DNA of 64,000 nt from Streptomyces griseomycini (GTDB taxonomy: Bacteria; Actinomycetota; Actinomycetes; Streptomycetales; Streptomycetaceae). Both the position numbers and the translations under genes were made by a program. The notes under the pieces were generated by a model. That model saw only the letters and a program-made list of their open reading frames with translations. It had not been told where the DNA came from and did no database searches. Within the stretch, counting starts at the first letter, position 1. Each line of letters opens with the position of its first letter. The stretch lies in assembly GCF_014203535.1 (NCBI RefSeq), contig NZ_JACHJI010000004.1, positions 372,001 through 436,000 of the forward strand, read 5' to 3'. Below, one piece after another: positions 1 to 8,929 of the stretch.

Positions 1-1055
1 CTCTCGTAGATCCCGCCGCCCCAGACGCGGACCAGGTCCACGCCCGCGCCGGCCGCCTGCTCCAGCCGCCGCCGGTACCGCTCGCGGGTGATCCGGGACG
101 GGAAGACGTCGTCCGGGATCCAGTTGACGCCCCGGGCGAACAGCCGCTCACCGTTGACGACCAGGGCGAAACCGGTGCCGTGGGCGTCGGGCGAGGTGTC
201 CAGCCCCACGGTGCGGAACCCGATCCGGCGCCGCCACCCGTCCAGCGGCTCCTCGCCGTGCAGCAACGTCAGCTCGAGGTCGTACAGCGGCTGTTCGCCG
301 TACCCGCGGGGCCACCACAGCCGTACGTCCGGCACCTCGAGGCGTACGGTCCCGTGCGTCCCGTCGATCCCGGCGCGCACCCGCACCCCGCCGACGCTCG
401 CCTCGACGGTGAGCGGCGCCTCGATCCGGGCGCGCTCCACCTCGACCGCCAGCTCCACCCGGCCCGCGCCGCCCTCGACCGTGACGAGCGGGCGCACCCG
501 GGCGATCCGGGCCGTGGACCAGTGCTCGAGCCGCACCGGCCGCCAGATCCCCGCCGTCACCAGCGTCGGCCCCCAGTCCCAGCCGAACGAGCAGGCCATC
601 TTGCGCACGTACGGGTAGGGCTCGGCGTAGGCGCCGGGCCGCTCGCCCAGTCTGCCGCGCACCGCCTCGGCCTCGGCGTAGGCGGAGGCGAACCGCACGG
701 CGAGCCGGCCGCTCAGCCCGGTCACGTCGAAGCGGTAGGAGCGGTGCATGTTGCGCACCCGGCCCAGCGGCCGGCCGTCGAGCAGGATCTCGGCGACGGT
801 GTCGAGACCGTCGAAGACGAGGTCCGTCCGCTCGTGCGCGCCCGGTCCCGCGGCCAGCTCCGTCTCGTAGGTCCAGTCCCGCCGGCCCACCCACGCCACC
901 TCGGCCTCGTTCCGGCCGAGGAACGGATCGGGTATCAGCCCGGCCGCCAGCAGATCGGTGTGCACACACCCCGGCACCACGGCGGGGAGCGGGTCCCCCG
1001 TGCCGTCCGGATCGCGCAGAACCCATCCGTCGGTGAGCGGTGTGACCTGACGCAT
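1..1055 (-). CDS. Beta-mannosidase-like glycoside hydrolase family 2 protein (5' part, runs off left edge)
   Basis: The minus-strand frame from ATG 1055 is open to the window edge, giving about 351 N-terminal residues. A GGGAG ribosome site sits 5 nt upstream of the ATG. The start has a GH2 sugar-binding jelly roll (WVLRDPDG, VPGCVHTDLLAAGLIPDPF, WVGRRDWTYET). The middle has the family segment around FGWDWGPTLVTAGIWRPV, followed by an Ig-like domain, and the fragment ends near RLFARGVNWIPDDVFPSRIT at the entry to the TIM barrel. These features match actinobacterial beta-mannosidases, which remove terminal beta-mannose from manno-oligosaccharides. No signal peptide is visible, so a cytoplasmic location is likely. 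The two catalytic Glu residues lie outside the window. The gene is divergent from a sugar ABC importer that may supply its substrate. Confidence 0.85.
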   Translation of the reverse strand, partial: MRQVTPLTDGWVLRDPDGTGDPLPAVVPGCVHTDLLAAGLIPDPFLGRNEAEVAWVGRRDWTYETELAAGPGAHERTDLVFDGLDTVAEILLDGRPLGRVRNMHRSYRFDVTGLSGRLAVRFASAYAEAEAVRGRLGERPGAYAEPYPYVRKMACSFGWDWGPTLVTAGIWRPVRLEHWSTARIARVRPLVTVEGGAGRVELAVEVERARIEAPLTVEASVGGVRVRAGIDGTHGTVRLEVPDVRLWWPRGYGEQPLYDLELTLLHGEEPLDGWRRRIGFRTVGLDTSPDAHGTGFALVVNGERLFARGVNWIPDDVFPSRITRERYRRRLEQAAGAGVDLVRVWGGGIYE

Positions 1056-1063
1056 GCACACTC

Positions 1064-1136
1064 CCTAAACCGGTCGACCCAGCTCCTGGGCAACCTTTCG
1101 GCATCCTTGGCGCAATAGAGACTTTACCGGTTCAGT
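1064..1136. promoter_or_regulatory. Pair of similar ACCGGT-centred sites in the divergent mannosidase/ABC intergenic region
   Basis: Two related partly palindromic sites flank the intergenic region. One is centred at 1071-1072 (TAAACCGGTCGA) and the other at 1128-1129 (TTTACCGGTTCA). The reverse complement of the first matches the second at ACCGGTT and the outer T and A. The centres are 57 bp apart. LacI-family sugar regulators in Streptomyces usually bind short palindromes with a central CG in such divergent promoters. No regulator gene is present in the visible neighbourhood, so the assignment is inference. Confidence 0.4.
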
Positions 1137-1206
1137 AGGGGGTGTCAGAGTGCCGAACCAGCCAACCCACTCGTGCTCGACCGCCCCGTGAACGGAGCTG
1201 GTGCAC

Positions 1207-2523
1207 ATGAACCGCCGCACGGCACTCGCCGGACCGATCGCCGTCCTCGCCCTCCTGGCCTCCGCCTGCACGGGCACAGGGGGCTCCTCGAAGGGCGCGG
1301 ACGCCGAGGCGCCCGACGACCCCTCCGGGGTCAGGGGTTCCCTCACGGTCCTCACCCACCGGACCGACCTGGTCCAGGACGGGACGATGAAGAAGTACGC
1401 CGCCGAGTTCAACAAGACCTACCCCGGGGTGAAGGTCGAGTTCGACGCCCTCACCGACTACGAGGGCGAGGTCAAGATCCGGATGAACACCGAGAACTAC
1501 GGCGACGTCCTGATGATCCCCGCGGTGATCGAGAAGAAGGACTACCCGAAGTTCTTCGCCTCCCTGGGCAGCGAGGCGGAGCGCAGCGCCAAGTACCGCT
1601 TCACCGACTACGCCACCGTCGGCGGCAAGGTCTACGGCCAGAGCCCGATCGGCGTCGTCCCCGGCTTCATCTACAACAAGAGGGTGTGGAGCGAGGCCGG
1701 CGTCACCGACTGGCCCACCACCCCCGACGAGTTCCTCGACGACCTGAAGGCGATCAGGGCGAGGACCGACGCGGTGCCGTACTACACCAACTTCAAGGAC
1801 ATGTGGCCGCTGACCCAGTGGACCAACGTCAACGGCTCCGTCGGCTGCGACCCGGACGCCACCACGCGACTCGCCGAGGGCGACCCGTGGGCGGAGGGCG
1901 CCGACCTGCGCGTGGCCGACACCCTGCTGTACGACATCGTGCGCGGCGGCCTCGCCGAGAAGGACCCGACCACCACCAACTGGGAGGCGTCCAAGCCGAG
2001 GCTGGCCAAGGGCGAGATCGCCACCATGTGGCTCGGCTCCTGGGCGGTCGTCCAGATGCAGGACGCCGCGAAGCAGGCCGGCACCGACCCCGCCGACATC
2101 GGCTTCATGCCCTTCCCCGCCCAGAAGGACGGCGCGTTCTGCGCGGTGACCTCCCCCGACTACCAGCAGGCCGTCAACGTCCACTCCGACGACAAGGCCG
2201 CCGCCCGCGCCTGGATCGACTGGTTCACCGACGAGTCCGGCTACGCGCAGGCCAATCTGGCGCTCTCCCCGCTCAAGGACGCCCCGCTGCCCGAGGTGCT
2301 GAAGCCCTACGGGGAGAAGGGCGTGAAGCTGATCGACCTCGACGACGCCAAGGGCGGCGAGGTGAAGACCATCGACAACCAGTCCGAGGTCGGCATCTAC
2401 AAGCCCGACTACCGCCAGGAACTCGTCGACCTGGCCCGCGGCGCGCGCAAGGGCAGCCTGGACGACTTCCTGGGCGACCTCGGCGAGCGGTGGGCCGAGG
2501 CGCGCGACTCCCTGGGGTCCTGA
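1207..2523 (+). CDS. Sugar ABC transporter substrate-binding lipoprotein
   Basis: This is a family-1 extracellular solute-binding protein of 438 residues. ATG 1207 is preferred over GTG 1201 because the GGAG at 1194-1197 is 9 nt from the ATG but only 3 nt from the GTG. The N terminus is a lipoprotein signal: Arg-Arg, a hydrophobic stretch (LAGPIAVLALLASAC) and a lipobox Cys. The mature part has LTVLTHRTDLVQDG and later KGEIATMWLGSWAVVQMQ, the hinge/ligand pattern of oligosaccharide-binding proteins. It captures a sugar at the outer membrane face for the two permeases that follow with 1-4 bp overlaps. The operon has no ATPase, as is usual in Streptomyces, where the MsiK ATPase is shared. The neighbour suggests a mannoside substrate, but this is inference. 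Confidence 0.9.
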   Translation: MNRRTALAGPIAVLALLASACTGTGGSSKGADAEAPDDPSGVRGSLTVLTHRTDLVQDGTMKKYAAEFNKTYPGVKVEFDALTDYEGEVKIRMNTENYGDVLMIPAVIEKKDYPKFFASLGSEAERSAKYRFTDYATVGGKVYGQSPIGVVPGFIYNKRVWSEAGVTDWPTTPDEFLDDLKAIRARTDAVPYYTNFKDMWPLTQWTNVNGSVGCDPDATTRLAEGDPWAEGADLRVADTLLYDIVRGGLAEKDPTTTNWEASKPRLAKGEIATMWLGSWAVVQMQDAAKQAGTDPADIGFMPFPAQKDGAFCAVTSPDYQQAVNVHSDDKAAARAWIDWFTDESGYAQANLALSPLKDAPLPEVLKPYGEKGVKLIDLDDAKGGEVKTIDNQSEVGIYKPDYRQELVDLARGARKGSLDDFLGDLGERWAEARDSLGS

Positions 2524-3473
2524 TGACGGACACCACCCGCAAGGCGACGCGGCCGGCGCCCCCGGCCGCGCCCGCCGGGCCGGAACGGGCGCCCGCCCCG
2601 CGCACCGCACGGACCCGGCGCCGCCTCACCCCCTGGCTGTTCCTGATCGCACCGCTGGCCCTGCTGCTGACCTTCACCTACGCGCCGATCGCCAACATGG
2701 TCGCGTACAGCTTCACCGACTGGGACGGCGTGAGTCCGGAGCTGAACTACACGGGCACCGGGAACTACACCGAACTCCTCACCCGGTCCGAGCTGTTCGA
2801 GGTGTTCTTCGTCAGCGGCTACTACCTCGTCGCGTCCGTGGTGCAGATCGTCCTCGCCCTCTACTTCGCCACGGTCCTGAGCTTCAACGTCCGCTTCCGG
2901 AACTTCTTCAAGGGCGTGCTGTTCTTCCCGTACCTGATCAACGGGGTGGCGATCGGCTTCGTCTTCCTCTACTTCTTCCAGGACGGCGGCACCCTCGACT
3001 CCGTGCTGCGCCTGCTCGGCGCCGAGACCGACCACGCCTGGCTGGGCACGCCGTTCTCCGCGAACACCTCGCTCGCCGGCGTCTCCGTCTGGCGCTACCT
3101 GGGCCTGAACTTCGTGCTGTTCCTCGGCGCCATCCAGTCCGTCCCGGGCGAGCTCTACGAGGCGGCCGAGATCGACGGCGCGAGCCGCTGGCAGCAGTTC
3201 CGGCACATCATCGCGCCCGGCATCCGGCCCGTCCTGGGCCTCAGCGTGATCCTGTCCGTCTCCGGCTCGCTGTCCGTCTTCGAGATCCCGTACATCATGA
3301 CCGGCGGCGCCACCGGCACCGAGACCTTCGTGATCCAGACGGTGAAGCTGGCCTTCCAGTTCAACAAGACGGGGCTCGCCTCGGCCGCCGCCGTCGTGCT
3401 GCTGCTGATCGTCCTGGCGGTCACCTGGGTGCAGCGGCGCATCGTCCCCGACGAGAAGGTGGACCTCGTATGA
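2523..3473 (+). CDS. Sugar ABC transporter permease (MalF-type)
   Basis: The ATG at 2523 overlaps the TGA of the binding-protein gene by one base, indicating translational coupling. The 316-residue product starts with a Pro/Ala/Arg-rich cytosolic tail of about 40 residues, followed by six predicted membrane segments beginning at LTPWLFLIAPLALLLTFTYA. The cytoplasmic EAA loop that docks the ATPase is visible as EAAEIDGASRWQQFRHIIAP near residue 220. It forms the channel together with the next gene. Confidence 0.9.
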   Translation: MTDTTRKATRPAPPAAPAGPERAPAPRTARTRRRLTPWLFLIAPLALLLTFTYAPIANMVAYSFTDWDGVSPELNYTGTGNYTELLTRSELFEVFFVSGYYLVASVVQIVLALYFATVLSFNVRFRNFFKGVLFFPYLINGVAIGFVFLYFFQDGGTLDSVLRLLGAETDHAWLGTPFSANTSLAGVSVWRYLGLNFVLFLGAIQSVPGELYEAAEIDGASRWQQFRHIIAPGIRPVLGLSVILSVSGSLSVFEIPYIMTGGATGTETFVIQTVKLAFQFNKTGLASAAAVVLLLIVLAVTWVQRRIVPDEKVDLV

Positions 3474-4300
3474 CCCGCCGCACCGTGGCCCGCGCCCTCG
3501 TGTACCTGTCGCTGGTCCTCGCGACACTGGTCGTGCTGCTGCCGCTCACCGTGGTCTTCCTGACCTCGCTGAAGTCCTCGGAGGAGATGGCGAACGGCAG
3601 CGGGGCGCTCGCCCTCCCCGACGACCCGCTGAACTTCGGCAACTACGTGACGGCGTTCCGCGACGGCCAGATGCTCTCGGCCTTCGGCAACACGGCGGTC
3701 GTCCTGGTCGTCGCCGTCGGCGGCACGATCCTCATCGGCTCGATGACGGCGTACGCGATCGACCGGTTCCACTTCCGCTTCAGGAAGCTGGTCGTCGCCC
3801 TGTTCCTGGTCGCCGCACTGGTCCCCGGGGTGACCACCCAGGTGGCGACCTTCCAGATCGTCAACAGCTTCGGCATGTTCGACAGCCTGTGGGCGCCGAT
3901 CGCGCTCTACATGGGCACGGACATCGTGTCGATCTACATCTTCCTGCAGTTCATCCGCTCCATCCCGATCTCCCTGGACGAGGCGGCCCGCCTCGACGGC
4001 GCGGGCGCCTTCACCGTCTACCGCAAGGTGATCCTCCCGCTGCTCAAGCCGGCGATCGCGACGGTGGTGATCGTGAAGGGGATCAACGTCTACAACGACT
4101 TCTACATCCCCTTCCTCTACATGCCCTCCGAGGATCTTGGCGTGATCTCGACGTCGCTGTTCCGCTTCAAGGGCCCGTTCGGGGCGCACTGGGAGACGAT
4201 CTCGGCGGGCGCGGTCCTGGTCATCCTGCCCACCCTGATCGTCTTCCTGTTCCTCCAGCGCTTCATCTACAACGGGTTCATGCGGGGGGCGACGAAGTGA
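3470..4300 (+). CDS. Sugar ABC transporter permease (MalG-type)
   Basis: The ATG overlaps the stop of the first permease by 4 bases (ATGA). The 276-residue protein has six membrane segments and the EAA loop EAARLDGAGAFTVYRKVILP near residues 170-190, with the short, C-terminally compact form of MalG-type permeases. It is the last gene of the importer operon. Its stop is only 40 bp from the stop of the convergent trkH gene, so little room exists for separate terminators, and none is obvious. Confidence 0.9.
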   Translation: MTRRTVARALVYLSLVLATLVVLLPLTVVFLTSLKSSEEMANGSGALALPDDPLNFGNYVTAFRDGQMLSAFGNTAVVLVVAVGGTILIGSMTAYAIDRFHFRFRKLVVALFLVAALVPGVTTQVATFQIVNSFGMFDSLWAPIALYMGTDIVSIYIFLQFIRSIPISLDEAARLDGAGAFTVYRKVILPLLKPAIATVVIVKGINVYNDFYIPFLYMPSEDLGVISTSLFRFKGPFGAHWETISAGAVLVILPTLIVFLFLQRFIYNGFMRGATK

Positions 4301-4340
4301 CGGCAGGCCCCCGGAGCGGGCCGCGGACGGCCGTGACCGC

Positions 4341-5891
4341 CTACGCGCGCCAGTAGCCGCGGCGGAACAGCACCGCCAGGGGAACGATCTCGACGCGACC
4401 GAGGAGCATGAGGACGGTCAGGATCGCCTTCGACGCCCCCCCGAGCGGTGCGTAGGACCCGAACGGGCCGAGCTCGCCGAACGCCGGGCCGACGTTGCCG
4501 AGGCAGGCCGCCGCGGCGCCGAGCGCGGTGAACACACCGGTTCCGGCCGCGCCCGCCTCCGCGTCGAGGGCGAGGCCGAACGTCCCGAGCGCGAGGGCGA
4601 GCAGGTAGAGGAGGGCGAACAGGAGCACCGAGCGGAGCACGGGGTTGTCGACCACCCGGCCGCTCACCCGCACCGTGAGAACGGCGTCGGGGTGGACGGC
4701 CTGCTCCAGCTCGTGGCGGACGAAGCGGACGAGGACGAGATGGCGGACGACCTTGATCGAGCCGCTCGCCGACCCGGCGCAGGCCCCGACGAACATCAGC
4801 GCCAGCAGGGTGAGCGTCGCGAGCGTTCCCCAGTCCGACCAGTCCAGCGTCGCGAAGCCGGTGGTGGTCATCACCGAGACCGTCTGGAAGGCCGCGTGCC
4901 GGACGGAGCCGAGCCCGGTCACCGCGCCGGCGGCGAACAGCTCGACGGCCATGACGGACGTGCCCACGACGAGCAGGCCGAGGTACAGGCGCAGCTCCTC
5001 GTCGCGGGACACGGCCCGGATCTGACGCAGTGCGGCGAGGCGGTACAGCCGCAGCAGGTTCACCCCGGCCACCACCATCAGCCCGCACAGCACCCACTGC
5101 GTCACCGGCGCGAGGCCCCGGGCCGAGTCGGCCTCCGGAGCGAACCCGCCGAGGGCCACGGCGGACGTCGCGTAGGAGAACGCCTCGAACAGGCCCATCC
5201 GCCGGTCCAGCCCGGCCCACCCCAGGGCGGCCAGGACCAGGAAGCCGACCGCCGTCACCACGAGGTAGACCTTCCAGAGCCGTCGGGCGGTTCCGCGGAC
5301 GGTCGCGCCGAGCGACTCCATCTCGACCGGTCCCGGCAGCTCGGAGCGCAGGAGCTCGCGGCCCCCGATGCGCAGCCGGGGCAGCACCGCGAGCGCGAGC
5401 ACGATGATCCCCAGACCCCCCAGCCAGTGGGTGGCCTGGCGCCAGAACAGCATGTCGGGTCCGAGCGCGTCCACGTCGGTCAGGACCGTCGCGCCGGTGG
5501 CGGTGAACCCCGACACCGCCTCGAAGTAGGCGTCGACCGGGTGATCGAGCTGCGGGACGCGGCCGAGCACGAACGGCAGCGCGCCGAACGCGGGCACGAG
5601 CAGCCAGACGGCGACGACGACGAGGAACCCCTCCCGGACGCCCAGCGGGGGCCGCCTGCCCGTCAGGCGCTTGAGCGCCAGACCCGTCGCGGCCACGGCG
5701 AGCCCGGTGACGGGGAAGGGCCACGGGGGCTCGCCGGCGGCGAGCGCGACGGCCGTCGGCGCGACGAACGCGACCGCGAACCACGCGAGCAGGGCACCGA
5801 CGACGCCCAGCGCGGTCCGCACGTCGACGCCGGTCCTCCCGCGCGGACGCCACCGGCGCGGACGGACCGGCGTCGAGCGCGACGGCCTCAC
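4341..5891 (-). CDS. trkH: TrkH-family potassium uptake protein, membrane subunit
   Basis: The GTG at 5891 overlaps the stop of the upstream trkA gene (GTGA). The product is 516 residues, within the family range. It has an N-terminal hydrophobic block (TALGVVGALLAWFAVAFVAP) and repeated selectivity-filter/pore segments characteristic of Trk/Ktr channels: FTATGATVLTDVDALG after VSG, TSAVALGGFAPEAD, and VMTTTGFATLDWS. The third and fourth pores carry SGSIKVVRHLVLVR and GNVGPAFGELGPFGSYAPL. It conducts K+ across the membrane and is gated by the cytosolic TrkA ring. The two-gene operon is a plausible part of the osmotic response. Its codon choices look somewhat unlike the neighbours (more TCG and CGC/GCG-type codons), a weak hint of transfer. 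Confidence 0.88.
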   Translation of the reverse strand: MRPSRSTPVRPRRWRPRGRTGVDVRTALGVVGALLAWFAVAFVAPTAVALAAGEPPWPFPVTGLAVAATGLALKRLTGRRPPLGVREGFLVVVAVWLLVPAFGALPFVLGRVPQLDHPVDAYFEAVSGFTATGATVLTDVDALGPDMLFWRQATHWLGGLGIIVLALAVLPRLRIGGRELLRSELPGPVEMESLGATVRGTARRLWKVYLVVTAVGFLVLAALGWAGLDRRMGLFEAFSYATSAVALGGFAPEADSARGLAPVTQWVLCGLMVVAGVNLLRLYRLAALRQIRAVSRDEELRLYLGLLVVGTSVMAVELFAAGAVTGLGSVRHAAFQTVSVMTTTGFATLDWSDWGTLATLTLLALMFVGACAGSASGSIKVVRHLVLVRFVRHELEQAVHPDAVLTVRVSGRVVDNPVLRSVLLFALLYLLALALGTFGLALDAEAGAAGTGVFTALGAAAACLGNVGPAFGELGPFGSYAPLGGASKAILTVLMLLGRVEIVPLAVLFRRGYWRA

Positions 5892-7201
5892 AGGTCGCGC
5901 TCGATCGCGGGGACGTGCTCGGGCTCGGTGAGGAGGACGGCGCGGTCCCCGGGGCGCAGTTCGTCCTTCCCGTCGGGGAAGAACACGGCGCCGTCGCGCA
6001 CGATCGCGCCCACAGCGGCCCCGGGAAGCGCGTCGACCGGGCCGTGCGCGAACCGGCTGCCGGGCCGGACGGCGATGTCGAGCACCTCGAAGCGGTCGTC
6101 CTCCAGCATCGCCATCTGGTGGGTGCGCTCGTCGAACGTGAAGCGGGCCATCTTCTCGGCGGTCTCGTCGCCCGGGTCGATCGTCACGTCGACGCCGACG
6201 GCCTCGAAGACCTCGGCGGCGGCGGGGTCGTCGAGGACCGTCATCGTCAGCCCGACCCCGTGGAGCTTCGCGAGCACCGCCGCGTGCAGGTTGCGCGAGT
6301 CGTCCTTGCCGGCGAACACCGCCGCTCCCGCCGTGTCGATGCGCTCGCGGTGCAGGAACGCCGGATCGAGGCCCGTCGCGTGGAACACCCGCGCCCGGTC
6401 GAGGGCGTCGGCGGCCGCGCGCGCCCGTGCCGCGTCCGGCTCGACGATCCGCACGGAGACGCCTCTGTCGAGCAGCACCCGGGCAATGGCCGTCCCCATG
6501 CGCCCGGCGCCGAAGAGCGCGACGTCGTCGACGGGGTCGGCCCCGGTGACCAGACGGCTCCACGCGCGCGCCGCCGCGGGCGACGCCATCACGATGGCCT
6601 CGTCACCGGGCCGTACCACCTCGTGCGCGGTCGGTCTGATCCAGTTCCCGTCGCGCACGACGGCGACCACCCGCGAGGCCGCGGGCAGGCCCGCCTCACG
6701 CAGGGGGCGGCCGGCGAGCCACGGCGACTTAGCCTCACGGACGTCGATGCCGAGCACGACCACCTCGCCGCGGGCGAAGAGGTCCACGTGCCGGGCACCC
6801 GGCACGTGGAGGACCCGTTCGACGGCGCTCGCGGTCTCGAACGCCGTCGAGACGAGGAGGTCCACGTCGAGATCGCCCGCCCGCCAGGCCTCCAGGTACT
6901 CCGTTCCGGTGGCCCGCACGACCGTCCGCGCCGATGACAGCCGGCGGGCGAGCATGGCGGTCACCAGGTTGACCTCGTCCCGCGACGTGCACGCCAGGAC
7001 GAGCTCGGCGTCGGCCGCACCGGCTTCGAGGAGCGTCTCGCGGCGGGTGCCGCTGCCCCGCGTGATCCGCACGTCGTAGGCGTGCGACACGGCCTGCAGA
7101 CGCGCCTCGTCGACGTCGATCACCGTGCACTCGTGCGCCTCGGCGAGTGACTTGACCACGGTGTGACCGACCTGGCCCGCACCCACCACGACGACCCGCA
7201 T
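5888..7201 (-). CDS. trkA: TrkA potassium uptake regulatory protein, two RCK units
   Basis: The start ATG at 7201 gives [19 protein letters not shown], a GxGxxG Rossmann NAD-binding loop at the extreme N terminus. The 437 residues hold two RCK_N/RCK_C units: the first at about 1-215, the second starting at VDDVALFGAGRMGTAIARVL near residue 222. This is the full tandem arrangement of TrkA. It forms the cytosolic nucleotide-binding ring that gates TrkH, encoded directly downstream with a 4-base overlap. A frame extension upstream to 7384 exists but has no coding character. A large inverted repeat lies 66-130 bp upstream. Confidence 0.88.
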   Translation of the reverse strand: MRVVVVGAGQVGHTVVKSLAEAHECTVIDVDEARLQAVSHAYDVRITRGSGTRRETLLEAGAADAELVLACTSRDEVNLVTAMLARRLSSARTVVRATGTEYLEAWRAGDLDVDLLVSTAFETASAVERVLHVPGARHVDLFARGEVVVLGIDVREAKSPWLAGRPLREAGLPAASRVVAVVRDGNWIRPTAHEVVRPGDEAIVMASPAAARAWSRLVTGADPVDDVALFGAGRMGTAIARVLLDRGVSVRIVEPDAARARAAADALDRARVFHATGLDPAFLHRERIDTAGAAVFAGKDDSRNLHAAVLAKLHGVGLTMTVLDDPAAAEVFEAVGVDVTIDPGDETAEKMARFTFDERTHQMAMLEDDRFEVLDIAVRPGSRFAHGPVDALPGAAVGAIVRDGAVFFPDGKDELRPGDRAVLLTEPEHVPAIERDL

Positions 7202-7603
7202 ACCGGCATCGTGGCACGCGGGCCGGGCGTTCGCCCGGCACCCGCACGCGCGCCGGCACCGAACCCGGCCGCCCCGCCCCGGGCCTGTCGACGGGCCGGG
7301 ACGGGCGCCGCCCCCGGGGCGGGGCGCGGCCCCGACCGGGCCGTCCACCGCATCGAGCACTGGCGCGGCACCCCCGCCCGTCACGACGGGCGGCCCGGCC
7401 GCTCCCTCGCCGTCGTCCCTCCGGTCGGCTCGACGCCTGAGCGTCAGGACGCCGTCCGGGGCCTTTCGTCCGGATCGGGCCGGATCGGGGAGCGGGGTCC
7501 GGTGCCGTGCGTCGCGAGGCGGAGGAGGTCGGCCGGGCGGGGCCGGGCGCGGGGGAGCGGTGCCGGGGCCCGCGGGCCCGGCATGAGCCGACCCCGAAGG
7601 ACC
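7202..7603. other. Intergenic region between trkA and rnd
   Basis: These 402 bases contain no credible gene; the ORFs are GC-rich shadows. The region would hold the end of the rnd transcript and the trkA promoter, both on the minus strand. The only clear structure is the inverted repeat at 7267-7331. No good promoter could be assigned by eye. Confidence 0.6.
7267..7331. repeat. Long GC-only inverted repeat upstream of trkA
   Basis: The left arm 7267-7283 (GGCCGCCCCGCCCCGGG) matches the reverse complement of the right arm 7313-7331, except for a 2-nt CG bulge near the outer end. The loop is 29 nt and itself contains a small inverted repeat around GTCGAC. It sits downstream of rnd and upstream of trkA, both read leftwards, so it could terminate the rnd transcript or fold in the trkA leader. 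Confidence 0.6.
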
Positions 7604-8902
7604 CTAGGCGCCCTGGCCGGCGGCGGAGGCCAGCGCGGCGACCAGGACCGGCGTCACCTGCTCGACCTGCCAGGCCCGCGCCCCGTACCCCGTCAGCACG
7701 GCGGCGACCGACTGCGCGTCGGCCGGCCTCGGCGGCTCCCAGCACACCCGGCGCACCGTGTCCGGTGTGATCAGGTTCTCCGGCGGCATGTTCAGCTGCT
7801 CGGCGAGCGCGTTGACCCCCGTCCGGGCCGCGGAGAGCCGGGCGGCGGCCGCCGGGTCCTTGTCGGCCCAGGCGCGCGGTGGCGGGGGACCGGTCACCGG
7901 CTGGCCGGGCTGGGGCAGCTGGGACTCGCTCAGCGCCTTCGCCCGGTCGACGGCCGCCTGCCACTGCTCCAGCTGGCGCCGCCCCGTGCGCTGCCCGAAC
8001 CCGTTCAGCGCGGCCAGGGCGTGGACGTTGGCCGGCAGGGCGAGCGCGGCCTCCACGATGGCCGCGTCCGAGAGCACCTTGCCGGGGGAGACGTCCCGGC
8101 GCCGGGCGATCCGGTCGCGGGCCTGCCACAGCTCCCGTACGACGGCCATCTGCCGGCGCCGGCGCACCTTGTGCATGCCGGAGGTGCGCCGCCAGGGGTC
8201 CTTGCGGGGCTCCGGCGGGGGCGCCGAGGCGATCGCGTCGAACTCCTGCCGGGCCCACTCCAGCTTGCCCTGCCGGTCCAGTTCCTTCTCCAGCGCGTCC
8301 CGCAGGTCGACCAGGAGCTCGACGTCGAGGGCGGCGTAGCGCAGCCAGGGCTCGGGCAGCGGGCGGGTGGACCAGTCGACGGCGGAGTGCCCCTTCTCCA
8401 GCACGTAGCCGAGCACGTTCTCGACCATCGCGCCGAGGCCGACCCGGGGGAACCCGGCCAGGCGTCCGGCGAGCTCGGTGTCGAAGATCTCGGTGGGCAC
8501 CATGCCTATCTCGCGCAGGCAGGGCAGGTCCTGGGTGGCGGCGTGCAGCACCCACTCGACGCCGGACAGCGCCTCGCCCAGACCGGACAGGTCGGGGCAG
8601 GCCACGGGGTCGATCAGCGCGGTCCCGGCGCCCTCGCGGCGCAGCTGGACGAGGTAGGCGCGCTGCCCGTAGCGGTAGCCGGAGGCGCGCTCGGCGTCCA
8701 CGGCGACGGGGCCGGTGCCCGCGGCGAAGGCCGCGACCACCTCGGCGAGGGCGGCCTCGTCCGCGATCACGGGCGGGATGCCCTCGCGCGGTTCGAGCAA
8801 GGGGGTCGGCGCCTCCGTAGCAGAAGATCCGCCGTCGTCCGGAGGGGCGCCTCCGGTGGTTCGCAGTGAACTGTCTGCTGCGGTGTCGTGGGCGTCGGTC
8901 AC
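7604..8902 (-). CDS. rnd: Ribonuclease D
   Basis: This 432-residue protein starts at GTG 8902 and is a DEDD-family 3'-5' exoribonuclease acting in RNA maturation. Exo I is VAVDAERASGYRYGQ (Asp69, Glu71), exo II is HAATQDLPCLREIG, and exo III is LRYAALDVELLVDL with the Tyr and Asp of the DEDDy type. An HRDC domain follows (MAVVRELWQARDRIARRRDV and onward), then an actinobacterial C-terminal extension. The first 40 residues are low complexity. No ribosome site is evident, and a GATACC element lies 8 nt before the GTG, so a leaderless transcript is possible. A 32-bp palindrome sits just upstream. Confidence 0.92.
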   Translation of the reverse strand: MTDAHDTAADSSLRTTGGAPPDDGGSSATEAPTPLLEPREGIPPVIADEAALAEVVAAFAAGTGPVAVDAERASGYRYGQRAYLVQLRREGAGTALIDPVACPDLSGLGEALSGVEWVLHAATQDLPCLREIGMVPTEIFDTELAGRLAGFPRVGLGAMVENVLGYVLEKGHSAVDWSTRPLPEPWLRYAALDVELLVDLRDALEKELDRQGKLEWARQEFDAIASAPPPEPRKDPWRRTSGMHKVRRRRQMAVVRELWQARDRIARRRDVSPGKVLSDAAIVEAALALPANVHALAALNGFGQRTGRRQLEQWQAAVDRAKALSESQLPQPGQPVTGPPPPRAWADKDPAAAARLSAARTGVNALAEQLNMPPENLITPDTVRRVCWEPPRPADAQSVAAVLTGYGARAWQVEQVTPVLVAALASAAGQGA

Positions 8903-8929
8903 CTGTCAAGGGTATCCGTGCCGCGGAGG

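Noticed and set aside
4692..7079. A 795-residue plus-strand frame opposite trkH and trkA
   Set aside because: The sequence is Arg/His/Gly-rich with no domain and is fully antisense to two well-supported genes.
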